From: Prorocentrum cordatum
Taxonomy: Eukaryota; Sar; Dinophyceae; Prorocentrales; Prorocentraceae
NCBI GenBank assembly: GCA_963575745.1
Contig: CAUYUJ010000186.1
Coordinates: 16,001-80,000 of the forward strand
Length of the DNA: 64,000 bases
Direction: 5' to 3'
Below, piece by piece: positions 50,688-59,439 of the stretch; within the stretch, counting starts at the first letter, position 1, and every line of letters starts with the position of its first letter. The notes beneath the pieces were generated by a model. It searched no databases and was not told the origin of the DNA. It saw nothing but the letters and a program-made list of their open reading frames with translations. A program made the translations under genes and the position numbers.

Positions 50688-52478
50688 CTAAATCTCCTTC
50701 ATCGTAGTAATGCTGACCAGTGACAGTGTGACAGTTGTCTTAGTGCGTAATGCACGATTGGTCTTGGCTACTGCAGTGGCCTGTGCGATAGCTTCAATGC
50801 ATATTTTGCGTATCATCTGTTCACGAGAATGATCAGACGTTTCCGTCGGCTGTTCGTGATCCAGGACAGGCAAATCAGCGGGCATTGCCGGTTGCCGTCC
50901 AAACAGGGCGTTGCATGGAGACACCTCATTATAGAAAGTGAACGCGTTGGCGGCAAACAAAGCCTCATGCAGTAGTCGCGTGAACACAAGAGGTATGTCT
51001 AACCTGTTGAGTTCAACTTCCATGACATGAAGTAGATGGCGCAATCTGCCACTTCTGGCTTCGATCGTTGTAGCGCGTTGTCCACGCGCACGCATCCTTA
51101 GTTCAGTGCCCTTTGCTTTAAGGACTGCTTTCGCAGTGTCGTTGTTGAGGGCACCCTCTCCATCGGAGTAGAGTACCTTTGCAAGTCCAAACTGCATCCA
51201 GCACTGATGGTATGCATCCAGGATGCTGGTAATCGGCTTGTCTGGCATCTTCATTCCAGTACCATATTGAATGCAGCGGTCGATGATATGAAGTATGTTA
51301 TGTTCTTGTTGGTGTAACATACGGTCACATTCAACTTCTTCGTTGAACTTGCCAGGCAATGCAGTAGATGACATAACCGTATGCCCAAGCTTGTCCCAAG
51401 CCCTGCGCTCCCGACATGTGTCGCAGACACCTTTGATCAGGTTGAGTCTGACGTTGTCCAGACCTATCTTGGTTAATATAAGTCTCGCATTGGGCTCTTT
51501 CGCAAGGAACCAACGCGACTGTAACTTCCGCAGCTCGCGTGATACCACGCTTGGGTCATGGCTTCGTAAGTCTTGTAGACTGATTTGCGCGCCGAGCCTT
51601 GACCAGTCTGGAAGTCGTGGTCGTGCAGCAGGGTTACCCGCTGGTGGCGGTGGAGGTGGATATCCTCCTTGTTGTCGGCCACGTCTGGCTCTGACTTGTG
51701 GCAGTCGGATGTGGCCATCCGAACTCCCAGCTCCGCTCGAGGCAGGTTGCCCTGCAGCAGGTTTAGCAGCATGTCTGCCTACTGTAATGTCGTGGCTGCT
51801 GGCGCCCGCCGTGGGTCCGGCTCTAGAGCCGGGTCTTGGTGCTCGTAGCCGCACAAGAGGTGGTGCGGCTTGCGCCTCGGGTGGTGGTGCTGCTGGTTCG
51901 GCGGGGGCCGGCGGTGCCTGTCCGTGACTGTCAGGCAGCATCCAAGGTTTGGCAAACTTGCATTTGCCAGGTGTCCGTGCATGTCCAAGTTTGTTCTGGC
52001 CGTAGTTCTTCTTGCAGCTCGGACACTCCCAATGGTAGTCTTCCTGATCGCACCACCTACAATGCGTGGGATTCCTGACGTGCGAGGGCGAGCGCATGTT
52101 CACATTATCCGCGCACGCAGGACATCCTAAGCCTCCCGGAGGCGGTCTCGTGATCGAACCGTCGGGTTGCCGAGGGATACTTGGATCGTCCAAATCATAT
52201 CCCCTCACGTCGGTGACTAGCACGGGGTGACCATGGAAGGGATCGCGGTTTAACTGGAGAAGATCTTGTGCGATCTGAACTGCGTCGACAAAAGGAGACT
52301 GCATCTTTGGAGTATAATGTGCAGCCATGGACAGTTCCCTGATACGGACCGACGCATGTTCATGATGACCAACACATCGTCTTCGTTCAAAAGGTGTAGT
52401 AGAAAGCGGTGGTTGGCCATGATCTCGGTCGGTTTTTGTATCAATACCCCATGGGAATCGCGTAAGCCGGTAGTGCAT
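50688..52478 (-). pseudogene. Element 3 zinc fingers and integrase
   Basis: The longest intact frame of element 3 (596 codons). The first ~75 residues complete the upstream Cys domain (CVGHHEHASVRIRELSMAAH, YTPKMQSPFVDAVQIAQDLL). Two CxxC...H...C fingers lie at residues ~119-140 (CPAC...HVRNPTHC) and ~152-173 (CPSC...HARTPGKC). A Pro/Ala-rich linker follows. Integrase has a CDTC pair near 352 and a DDE core: EEVECDRMLHQQEHNILHII (Asp 385), KVLYSDGEGALNNDTAK (Asp 439) and ATTIEARSGRLRHLLHVMEV (Glu 473). All three catalytic residues are present. Confidence 0.75.
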
Positions 52479-52942
52479 TGATCAATGTTCGCCTTGCAAG
52501 TGCCCTTGCATTTGGCCAATGTAGTCCATGGTGGTCTCTCATCCACCCAAGTACCCGCTGGTTGTTCTCGAAAATAGAACCGTCGAATATGGTTATGACA
52601 TATAGCAACCTTACCACAGAACTTGATACGTGGAAGATCTTCTTTGTGGTGTTCATGCCAAGTATCAGAATTGTCTTGGGGGTCGATATATGAAGGTAGC
52701 CCAGTCGTTCTGCAGTTGGGTTGTAGCATGACAACATTAACGAAGCACACGTCTAGGTAGTGCATCACTGCATCCTGCACATCCTTGTTTCCAGGGTCAA
52801 CGTGGGAGCCTTTGTCTAAGTTTCCCCCAGAGGATAAGCCTCGGCTGAATGCTAGCTGCGATGTACCTCCACTTCCTCCACGCAGTTCCAACATGTCAAC
52901 CTTGCTGTGTCGTCCATAGCTAGCGTTGGAATTACGGAGCAT
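52250..52942 (-). pseudogene. Element 3 EQP...KPT domain (Cys-containing, unnamed)
   Basis: The frame has DVCFVNVVMLQPNCRTTGLP, then YFREQPAGTWVDERPPWTTL (Glu-Gln-Pro near residue 126) and ANIDQCTTGLRDSHGVLIQK followed by PTEI (near residues 152-174). Its continuation, CxGHHEH, is in the next frame. The combination EQP-x-G-T, D-x-C-x-x-G-L and KPT is a recurring block in dinoflagellate copia-like elements as I know them. It also resembles the ENP and FG-x-x-x-R/K-x-T motifs of the methyltransferase-like domains in the YR elements of this window. Function is unknown. Confidence 0.45.
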
Positions 52943-53694
52943 ACATCTGCGTAGGATTCAGCGGGTAGCCCCGCAATTCATCATCACTTCCCGTGTCGGA
53001 GTCAAGGGGAACGTCGGTGTAGTGCGCGCTACGTCCGAGACCTTTAAGGTCATCCCCGCAGGCGTCGTTGCCTTCTTCGACTATCTCGGGTATCTCGCGT
53101 GGCTTGATGCCCGCTTCTTTGTCGGCTTTCTGTTAGTCTTTTCTTTGATCCGGGCATCGGGAGGTAGCGCTGTCCGCGGCTCAATATCAGGTGAACTTGG
53201 CGTCGGACATTCGGGAATGGAGCGGGGCGCGCGGCCGCGCTCAATCTAAGGGGGAGGGGGGCGATCGTCATCGACGAACGCAACTCGCCTTGGGCGTGGA
53301 CGTGGGTCCTCCTGTCCGATGAGAGCCGGTTCTGGCGGTCCCCAGTAAAGCCGAATACGAATGTTTGTTGCGCCATTCGTTAACGGCGCATTGTGATGGT
53401 ACCCGGCAGGCTGGCCCTGGATCTCGATGTCTTGTATAGTCAGATTGTCGCCCAGGTTCATCGTTGCCCGTCTTGCGGCATGGTCCCATTCAGGGCCATT
53501 CTTCGGAGACTGATCGTAAGTTCGAGCTCCTTTTATCCATTCGTGTGTGAATGCTAAGGTGTGCAGCACTCGCGTGTTTTCTCTTTGTTTAGTGTAAGTC
53601 CATTTGATCGATCAATCTCGCGGTCATGATAGCCAATGTTTTGTTGCGCCATTCTGCCTTCTGAGCGTCTTGGCCATGCCAGTCCAATTCATGC
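52943..53694 (-). pseudogene. Element 3 gag-like intervening segment
   Basis: Short frames only. The best (53246-53569) reads ATMNLGDNLTIQDIEIQGQP and GATNIRIRLYWGPPEP. It ends in a Pro/Arg/Asp-rich stretch. I recognise no domain; position suggests gag. Confidence 0.35.
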
Positions 53695-54516
53695 TCAGCA
53701 AGTTGGGCAGGTTTCCCTGCAGTTTGACACGTACATCTCCACAAATTGGTTGGGATGCGCGTGTAGGGTAGTTGTCACTTGCAGATGTGATCCGCAAGGC
53801 AACTTGCTTCCACGGTCGTATTTCAAACCGAAATGGCAGCATCGCATGCGCATGACCTGCAAGTCGAGATCTTCAATGGCATCTCGCATGGGGCCCTGTT
53901 TCCAGAAACAACATGGCGGCCCCACAAGTACAATAGACATACGTAGCGCCCGAGCCTTTGTCATTAAATTTTGGATGCGTTGATAATGTGGCCCTGCCCG
54001 CTTTTCAGGCAACCTAACGTACCAGTCAGCGGGCGTTGCCACCCACGAAAATTTACAGTTCCCCGAGAGTAGAGCACCCAAATACTGCGTGCCAGTAGAG
54101 GTCATAACCTCTGTATGCGCAATGCGGTCACACATGTAACCGAGAGCTCGAAGTTCAGCGCAAGCTGGCCGTATGTCCTCAATGACAAGTGCACGAGAAT
54201 GATAATGATGCGATGAACGTTCATTGGCTGCAGCGGCCACACATCCCGGTCCACTGCTGCCCGTGGCAGCCGCGCACACGGGCTTGCCACTGTCCCTGAC
54301 GCGCACAGCCGGCGCCTGAGAAAATAATGCAGGTTTCCCGGCGCTAGATGACAGAACCTGCGTGTTCGGCCTGTCGGAGCAAGCGCGGGTGGCCGTGGCA
54401 CGCGCCTGCCCCCGTCGCTCATTTTCAAGCGGTGGGGGTGTCCAAACGCCCGTGCCATGCTGTGCTGCAGAGCCGCTGCTCGAAGTATAAATATCAAACT
54501 CCCGATGACGACCCAT
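53695..54516 (-). pseudogene. Element 3 N-terminal domain with GPPC motif
   Basis: A 273-codon frame. Residues ~108-273 look folded: ALVIEDIRPACAELRALGYM, FSWVATPADWYVRLPEKRAG, HYQRIQNLMTKARALRMSIV and LVGPPCCFWKQGPMRDAIED, then MRMRCCHFGLKYDRGSKLP and VTTTL. GPPC at residues 199-202 followed ~27 residues later by C-x-FGL parallels the second domain at 52250-52942 and the PC and FG motifs of the MTase-like domains. The first ~100 residues are low-complexity. There is no evidence that the Met at 54516 is used. The function is unknown. Confidence 0.4.
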
Positions 54517-54908
54517 GCGAGCTCAAAAATCAAAATACCAATCCAATGGCCTCGCAGGTCGTGGTCGGATGTAGTCGGCTGGGTTTGCGATATGTGGTCG
54601 TAAGCCTGCGTGGTGGTGGAGGCGGCGCAATGTCGCATCGCATGTGTCCATGGATTATGTATTCGAAGAAGCTTCTACTTGGAGTAGGTGGGTGGACTTC
54701 AGGAGTGTAGTCGAGCAGGGATGTAGGGCGCAAGTAAGAGGCCTCCGCGCATGCAGAGGCGTCACTGCAAGTATCATCGCTATGCTGCGTCGGTTTATAC
54801 ATTCCTCCGCGTAAACCCACTGCACCCTGATGTTCCACCACGTCAGTAGTCCACCAGATAGTGCCGTGGATGGTGAGGAGTAGAATTAGGGCTGACCACC
54901 ATTGGCCA
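54517..54908 (-). other. Element 3 5' leader
   Basis: Between primer binding site and first recognised frame. No domain seen. Confidence 0.4.
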
Positions 54909-54920
54909 GCTCCGCTACCA
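54909..54920 (-). promoter_or_regulatory. Element 3 primer binding site
   Basis: The minus strand reads TGGTAGCGGAGC immediately after the 5' LTR, sharing TGGTAGCG with element 2 and with the Ty1 initiator-Met primer site. Confidence 0.75.
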
Positions 54921-55148
54921 AGTTTGGAAAAGGTTGGGAAGCCCAACCAGCAGCCGCTTTGTTGTACCGTAAGAACGGTAGTCCCAGTAGTAGGGGGCGA
55001 GCCATCTCAAGCAGTTTTGGTATCGATGGCAAATGGTACACCTCGCGTTGAGGTGTAGTCAGATCTGGGCGGCCGGCCGCTTTGAGCCAAGCAACCGCGG
55101 ATGCACGCTCGTTCCCACTCACATGCAACGCCCAGCTCACTTTGGAGT
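54921..55148 (-). repeat. Element 3 5' LTR
   Basis: 228 bp, partner of 47438-47690. Confidence 0.9.
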
Positions 55149-55153
55149 TGGCG
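55149..55153 (+). repeat. Element 3 target-site duplication, right
   Basis: TGGCG, matching 47433-47437. Confidence 0.8.
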
Positions 55154-55379
55154 CACCTCGCCCCACCGCGCACATGGGGTCTGTACTCGTTTCCAGTAGC
55201 TGCCCGTCCATAGACGACCGCTGAACATGCTGAGGCCCAGGTGCTCCTTATGTGCTGGGAGACCAGCTGGGAGTGAGCGAGACAACTTGCCAGCGGGGAT
55301 GTTGTTTAGAGTCTTGACCCTTCCCCTTACCCCCTCCCCCTGGACCTGGACGGGGAGGGACACTAATGCACTGAGGCCC
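55154..55379. other. No gene recognised
   Basis: Mixed sequence between element 3 and the CCAAGA satellite. Confidence 0.4.
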
Positions 55380-55900
55380 CTCCTTCGATCAATCTCCTCC
55401 AAGATGTCCCCAAGATGGCCCCAGAAAATCCCAAGGGTGCCCCAAGATGGCCCCAAGCGGTGGGCCCAAGAGACCCCCAAGATGCCCCCGAGGGGCTCCC
55501 AAGAGACCCCCAAGACGCGCAAAGACGCACCAAGTGAGGCCCCCCAAGACGCACCCAGTCGCCGACATCACTGATGTGACCAAGGGTTTGGCCACATTTT
55601 GGTCTCTGGAGGGAGGCCTGATGTACTACGGCCCCTCCTTTGATCGATCTCCTCCAAGATGGCCCCAAGATGGCAAGATGGGGTGCCCCAAGACTGCCCC
55701 GAGAGGTGCCCAGGTGGGCCCAAGAGGCCGCCAAAAGAGGCACCCAAGATGCCCCCAAGAAGCTCCCCAGAGGCCCCAAGAGGCTCCCCAGATGCACCCA
55801 AGACGCCCCAAGATGCCCCGCAGGTCTGCCAAGAGACGCCCCAAACACCCTTAAAGGACCCCAAGAAGCTCTGGAAAGAAATCCGAAGAGACTCCCGGAG
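55380..55900. repeat. CCAAGA-type satellite, locus 3
   Basis: The words ccaagatggccccaaga, caagacgccccaagatgcc and ccaagaggctcccc recur irregularly. Two longer units are visible: ctccaagatggccccaagat follows cgatctcctccaag at about 55650, and a similar gatcaatctcctccaagatg occurs at about 55387. Confidence 0.8.
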
Positions 55901-55924
55901 GCATCCAAGAGGCTTCTGGCCTTT

Positions 55925-56040
55925 CTGCTCGCCCTTCTCCTCCTCCTTCTCCTCCTCCTCCTTCTCCTCCTGCTCCTCCGCCTCTTCCTCATCCGCGTTC
56001 CCTCCTCCTCCTCCTGCTCCTCCGATTCCTCCTCCATGCT
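55925..56040. repeat. (TCC)n microsatellite after CCAAGA satellite
   Basis: TCC/TTC runs with interruptions, directly after the satellite as at locus 2. Confidence 0.85.
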
Positions 56041-56344
56041 CCCAGTCTTCGGGTATGACGACGAGTCGTATTTAGTCCTGTATTCCACTGCATGCTCCTC
56101 CACATCCCTGATCAAAACAATTCGTCTGGGCATCGTTTCTGGACGGGCTGGTGGGGTTCCGCGAAGCGGCTAGAATCTTTAGGCAATAATCGCATTTTGA
56201 AGCGGCCCGCCCTCGAGCCGTGAAGCTCTCGCATCTTCTCAGCTTAATAATCATGCATGATGAGGAAGTCTCATGCAAAACGCCTGGCCCGCCCTAGCGA
56301 CACGCATCGGGGTGCGTCAGGAGGAGATTTTTAAAGGAAAAGGA
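56041..56344. other. No gene recognised
   Basis: Mixed sequence with no supported feature. Confidence 0.35.
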
Positions 56345-56465
56345 ATCGAGAGGAGGGAGGAGGGGGAGGAGGAGGAGGAGGAGGAGGAGGAGGAGGAGGA
56401 GGAGGAGGAGGAGGAGGAGGAGGAGGAGGAGGAGGAGGAGCGGGAGGGGGGGGAGGGGGAGGAGG
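56345..56465. repeat. (GGA)n microsatellite
   Basis: An almost pure GGA run, giving an artificial poly-Glu frame on the plus strand. Confidence 0.95.
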
Positions 56466-57420
56466 GTATAGGGGGAAGAACCTCTCTACAGGCCCCCGGG
56501 GGCAGGCACAAACCCCGTCGCCCGAGGCTGCAGGGACCCGGGCCGCCGCGGCGACCCCTCAGCTGGTGGGCGCCGCGGCCGCAGCTGCGCGGCTGCGCGC
56601 GGCCGCCTCGGGCCCGCGGGCCGCTCCTCCTTCAGACGCAGCCAGGACGAGGGCAACATCGGGCGAGGAGAACTGTCACCGCGCCGTGGGGCCGCAGTGG
56701 ATCCTGGCCGGCTGGCCGCTTCGAGGCCGAGGGACTGCCGTGCACTCTGGGAGGCGCCGCCCACCTCTGGGCCCCTCTGCGAGGCGGGAAAATTCGCCGC
56801 GCCGTTTGTCTTCAACGAGCTCAAGCGAACGACGCCGAACGCCACGGCAAACCCACGGCAATCCCTGCGTCCCGCGCCCAAGCAGACGAGGACGGCACCG
56901 CGGCAACCCCACGGCGAACTCTGCGCCCGAGGCGGCGTTTGTCCTGGTGGCCGAGACGCCCCCCTCAAGTCGCGAGGCCGCGCGTTGGAACAAACGGCGC
57001 GGCCACAAATCGAGAATCTCTGCGATCCAGCGGCCCTGGAAAATATCTCGGGCGCCGCGGCCTTCTCGGAGCGTTCCGGAACGCTCCGAGAACTGAGAAC
57101 GCCCTGGGACGGCGTTATCCTCGCCCTGGCCCCGTCCGACTCCTGCAGGCGCAGCAGCCGCTGCCCGGCGTGCGGGTTGGCCTCAGCGTCAGCCGGCCAC
57201 GCGCCGAGAGGGGGGCACCGAAGGACGTCGACGAGGGAGGCACCGTGCGCGCGGCCGCGCCTCGTGGGCTGATAATCGCTGGCCTCCGACGACAGGGATC
57301 GGGGACCGAGGACCGAGGACCGAGCACCTTCGGCCACGCGGAGAGGGGGGTAGGGGGGGAGGGGGAAGGGTTGTTAGAGGCACCCCTGCTTCTTAGAAGG
57401 CGCGGGCCTTGTTTGTAGAT
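56466..57420. other. GC-rich region containing dispersed repeat copy 2
   Basis: High GC with long composition-driven frames on both strands (up to 381 codons). 56794-57000 is the partner of 23805-24014. No domain is recognised in any frame, so no gene is called. Confidence 0.45.
56794..57000 (+). repeat. ~200-bp dispersed GC-rich repeat, copy 2
   Basis: See 23805-24014; same orientation. Confidence 0.65.
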
Positions 57421-57499
57421 GCCGTGCCTTCCCCCCTCCACCTATCCCCTTCTGCACGCGGCCAAACCAAACATCACCGATAATCATCCGACACCATCA

Positions 57500-57620
57500 C
57501 CGACCGGCCGCCGCCATCGTCACCATCATCTCAAGCATCATCACCATCAGCATCGCCATCATCATCACCACCATCATAATCGGCATCATCAGCATCATCA
57601 GCATCATCATGACTACATAG

Positions 57621-57692
<72 letters not shown>

Positions 57693-57744
57693 CATCCTTA
57701 TCATCCTTATCATCCTTATCATCCTTATCATCCTTATCATCCTT

Positions 57745-57784
<40 letters not shown>

Positions 57785-57827
57785 CCATCACCATCACCAT
57801 CACCATCACCATCACCATCACCATCAC

Positions 57828-57870
<43 letters not shown>

Positions 57871-58145
57871 GCTATCATCAGCACCACCATCAACATCGTC
57901 ATCGTCATCGCCATCGTCGTCATCATCAGCAGCATCATCATCGCCGTCATCACAAACACGTCTCCATCATCACCATCGCCATCACCACTTCTATCACCAT
58001 GACCACCACCGCTGCCATCGCCATCAGTGCCACCAGCGTCACCATCATCACCATCCTCACCACCAGCAACACCATCACCATCACCATCACCATCACCATC
58101 ACCATCATCACCATCACCATCATCACCACCACCTGAATCATCATC
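57500..58145. repeat. (CAT)n / (CAC)n tract with 9-bp subrepeat
   Basis: CAT and CAC triplets dominate for ~650 bases. A 9-bp unit, tccttatca, repeats six times at about 57695-57750, and an accatc hexamer repeats at about 57780-57830. The Ser/His frame on the plus strand and the Met/Asp frames on the minus strand are by-products. Confidence 0.95.
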
Positions 58146-58296
58146 ATGCCAGGCGCGCGGGTTGGCCTCCAGGAGGGGGTCCCACTCCACCGCCACGGCG
58201 TCCCCGCCGCGCATCTCCGCCGACGTGCGGCCGCAGACCCAGAGGGCCGCGATCTTCACCGCCGCCGACGGGTGTACCCACTGATCGGTCTGCACC
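58146..58296 (-). CDS. Candidate exon 2 of a hypothetical gene
   Basis: The minus strand reads VQTDQWVHPSAAVKIAALWV, then CGRTSAEMRGGDAVAVEWDP and LLEANP. It begins at 58296 after a CAG acceptor. Spliced to exon 1 it continues the reading frame (L-R-V-Q-T-D-Q-W), the Arg codon being split across the junction. The 3' end is uncertain, because the frame runs into the (CAT)n tract at 58145. The text looks coding (no low complexity, balanced residues) but I recognise no family. Confidence 0.45.
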
Positions 58297-58724
58297 CTGA
58301 GGGGCATCGGCCAAGCGATCCCGAATCCCTCCGCGCTCTCGCGCCGCCCCCTCGCTGGTCGGTCCGCACCCTGCCGGGTACTGGTGAACCGACCTCGGCG
58401 TCGTGGGGTGGGCGGCTCTCCTCGCCGCGCGTCCCAGCCCCCATGAGGAGCAGCGCAGGCGCGAGGGCACAGCGGACGAGGCGGACGAGGTGGGGCTGAA
58501 CCGCGAACCACGAGTAGCTTCGCGCCCTCGAAGGTGCCCTTTGCATCCCCACTGGCGTGGTCTTGGCCGGCACCACCGGCCGACTTGCCCACCCAGGTGG
58601 GGATAACTACATGCAGGCTCCTTCGGGCTTCGCGTGGCCTGTCCCCGCTGGGGAGGGTAAGCTGGCCGGCGGGGCTGAGATGCCATGGCCAGGTGGGGAT
58701 GGGGATACATTCAACGATGCTGAC
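58297..58724 (-). other. Candidate 428-bp intron (GT-AG)
   Basis: The donor is CTGAG|GTCAGC (58725/58724) and the acceptor CCCCTCAG|GGTG (58297/58296). The acceptor fits the AG|G pattern described for dinoflagellate introns. All frames across this stretch lose coding character. Confidence 0.45.
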
Positions 58725-59074
58725 CTCAGCGGCCTGGCCATCCGGCGGTCCACGAGCAGCTCCAGCTTCGCCGCCCAGAACACGCCGTCCCCGCACAGGT
58801 GCACGAAGCGTATGTAGCTCTCCGCCTTCCTGTGCGTGCCGTCTTTGTGCGCGTACACGCCTGGCATGTCGGCCAAGGTGCGCTCCCCCGACATCGTATC
58901 CCGGCTCTCGAGGAGGCACCCGTGCTCCACGATGGAGTACAGCGCCTCTCGGGGAAGGGACAGCGGCGCAAACGTAAACTTTCGGAGTTCCGCGCGGGTT
59001 TCTCGGATCAGCGCCTGGGCCCCCACCGCGCCGATCCAGGACATCCGCGTGGAGCTCCGAAAGTTTGTGCTCAT
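58725..59074 (-). CDS. Candidate exon 1 of a hypothetical gene
   Basis: From a Met at 59074 the frame reads MSTNFRSSTRMSWIGAVGAQ, then ETRAELRKFTFAPLSLPREA, SIVEHGCLLESRDTMSG, LADMPGVYAHKDGTHRKAES and FVHLCGDGVFWAAKLELLVD, ending at a GT donor after RRMARPL. No domain is recognised. The first ~110 bases coincide with an imperfect inverted repeat (58968-59087), which is unusual for an exon and leaves the true 5' end in doubt. An upstream exon is possible. Confidence 0.45.
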
Positions 59075-59087
59075 GCCGCTCTTCGTT
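58968..59087. repeat. Imperfect inverted repeat at start of exon 1
   Basis: The left arm (aaactttcggagttccgcgcgg region) and the reverse complement of the right arm (aaactttcggagctccacgcgg) match at about 40 of 53 positions. About 12 of the 13 differences are transitions. The loop is ~14 bases around tgggcccccacc. Confidence 0.8.
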
Positions 59088-59104
59088 CCTCCCCAAAGGG
59101 CCGA

Positions 59105-59232
59105 TGTCGCGTTTTTTACTCAACCATCCTGTGGTGCTGGGTCCTCGTTTTGAAGAGACCGCGCCCCGCGTCTCCCTCACTCCTTCCTCGTTTCCCTCCT
59201 CTGCCCTTCCCCTTCCGTCCCTGCCTCTGCCC
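59105..59232 (-). repeat. Dispersed repeat, copy 2 (inverted relative to 21779-21893)
   Basis: The plus strand reads caaccatcctgtggtgctgg, then gttttgaagagaccgcgccc and a pyrimidine-rich tail, the mirror of copy 1. Confidence 0.7.
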
Positions 59233-59439
59233 TCCGCGTGTCGTCGTCGTCATCGTCCTCATCATCGAAGGCGCGCCGCTGGATGCCCCCCCGGGAAAAC
59301 CCCACCCCCTCCCCTCCTTTCCCCGGTCCGTCGTCGGCGGACCCACCCCCCCTTTCAGAAGGGGGGGGGGGTCGAACCTACCCCCCCATCCCCTTCTGTG
59401 GAATCTAAATTCGGACCCCCCCCCCTCCCACCCTTTACT
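59233..59439. other. C-rich spacer
   Basis: Runs of C and a short gtcgtcgtcgtcatcgtcc segment; no gene. Confidence 0.4.

Larger units (their letters stand above)
47433..55153 (-). mobile_element. Older Ty1/copia-like LTR retrotransposon (element 3)
   Basis: The target-site duplication TGGCG lies at 47433-47437 and 55149-55153. LTRs are at 47438-47690 (253 bp) and 54921-55148 (228 bp), about 94 percent identical apart from a ~26-bp indel. A primer binding site abuts the 5' LTR. Minus-strand coding gives a 5' region with two unusual Cys-containing domains, CxxC fingers, integrase, RT and RNase H. At least eight frame changes are present, consistent with the LTR divergence. In sense orientation the LTR begins ACTC and ends AACT rather than TG...CA. 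The sequence upstream of the 3' LTR is pyrimidine-rich, not purine-rich, on the sense strand. Confidence 0.85.

Noticed and set aside
54886-55173. A conserved protein shared with 47017-47808
   Set aside because: The similarity on the minus strand (SKVSWALHVSGNERAS and following) is explained by the two LTRs of element 3, supported by the TGGCG duplication and primer site.
56273-57418. 381-codon plus-strand ORF
   Set aside because: Begins with poly-Glu from (GGA)n and continues through high-GC sequence where several frames are open; no domain.
57419-58300. 293-codon plus-strand ORF of Ser and His
   Set aside because: It is the translation of a (CAT)n microsatellite; no start context or domain.
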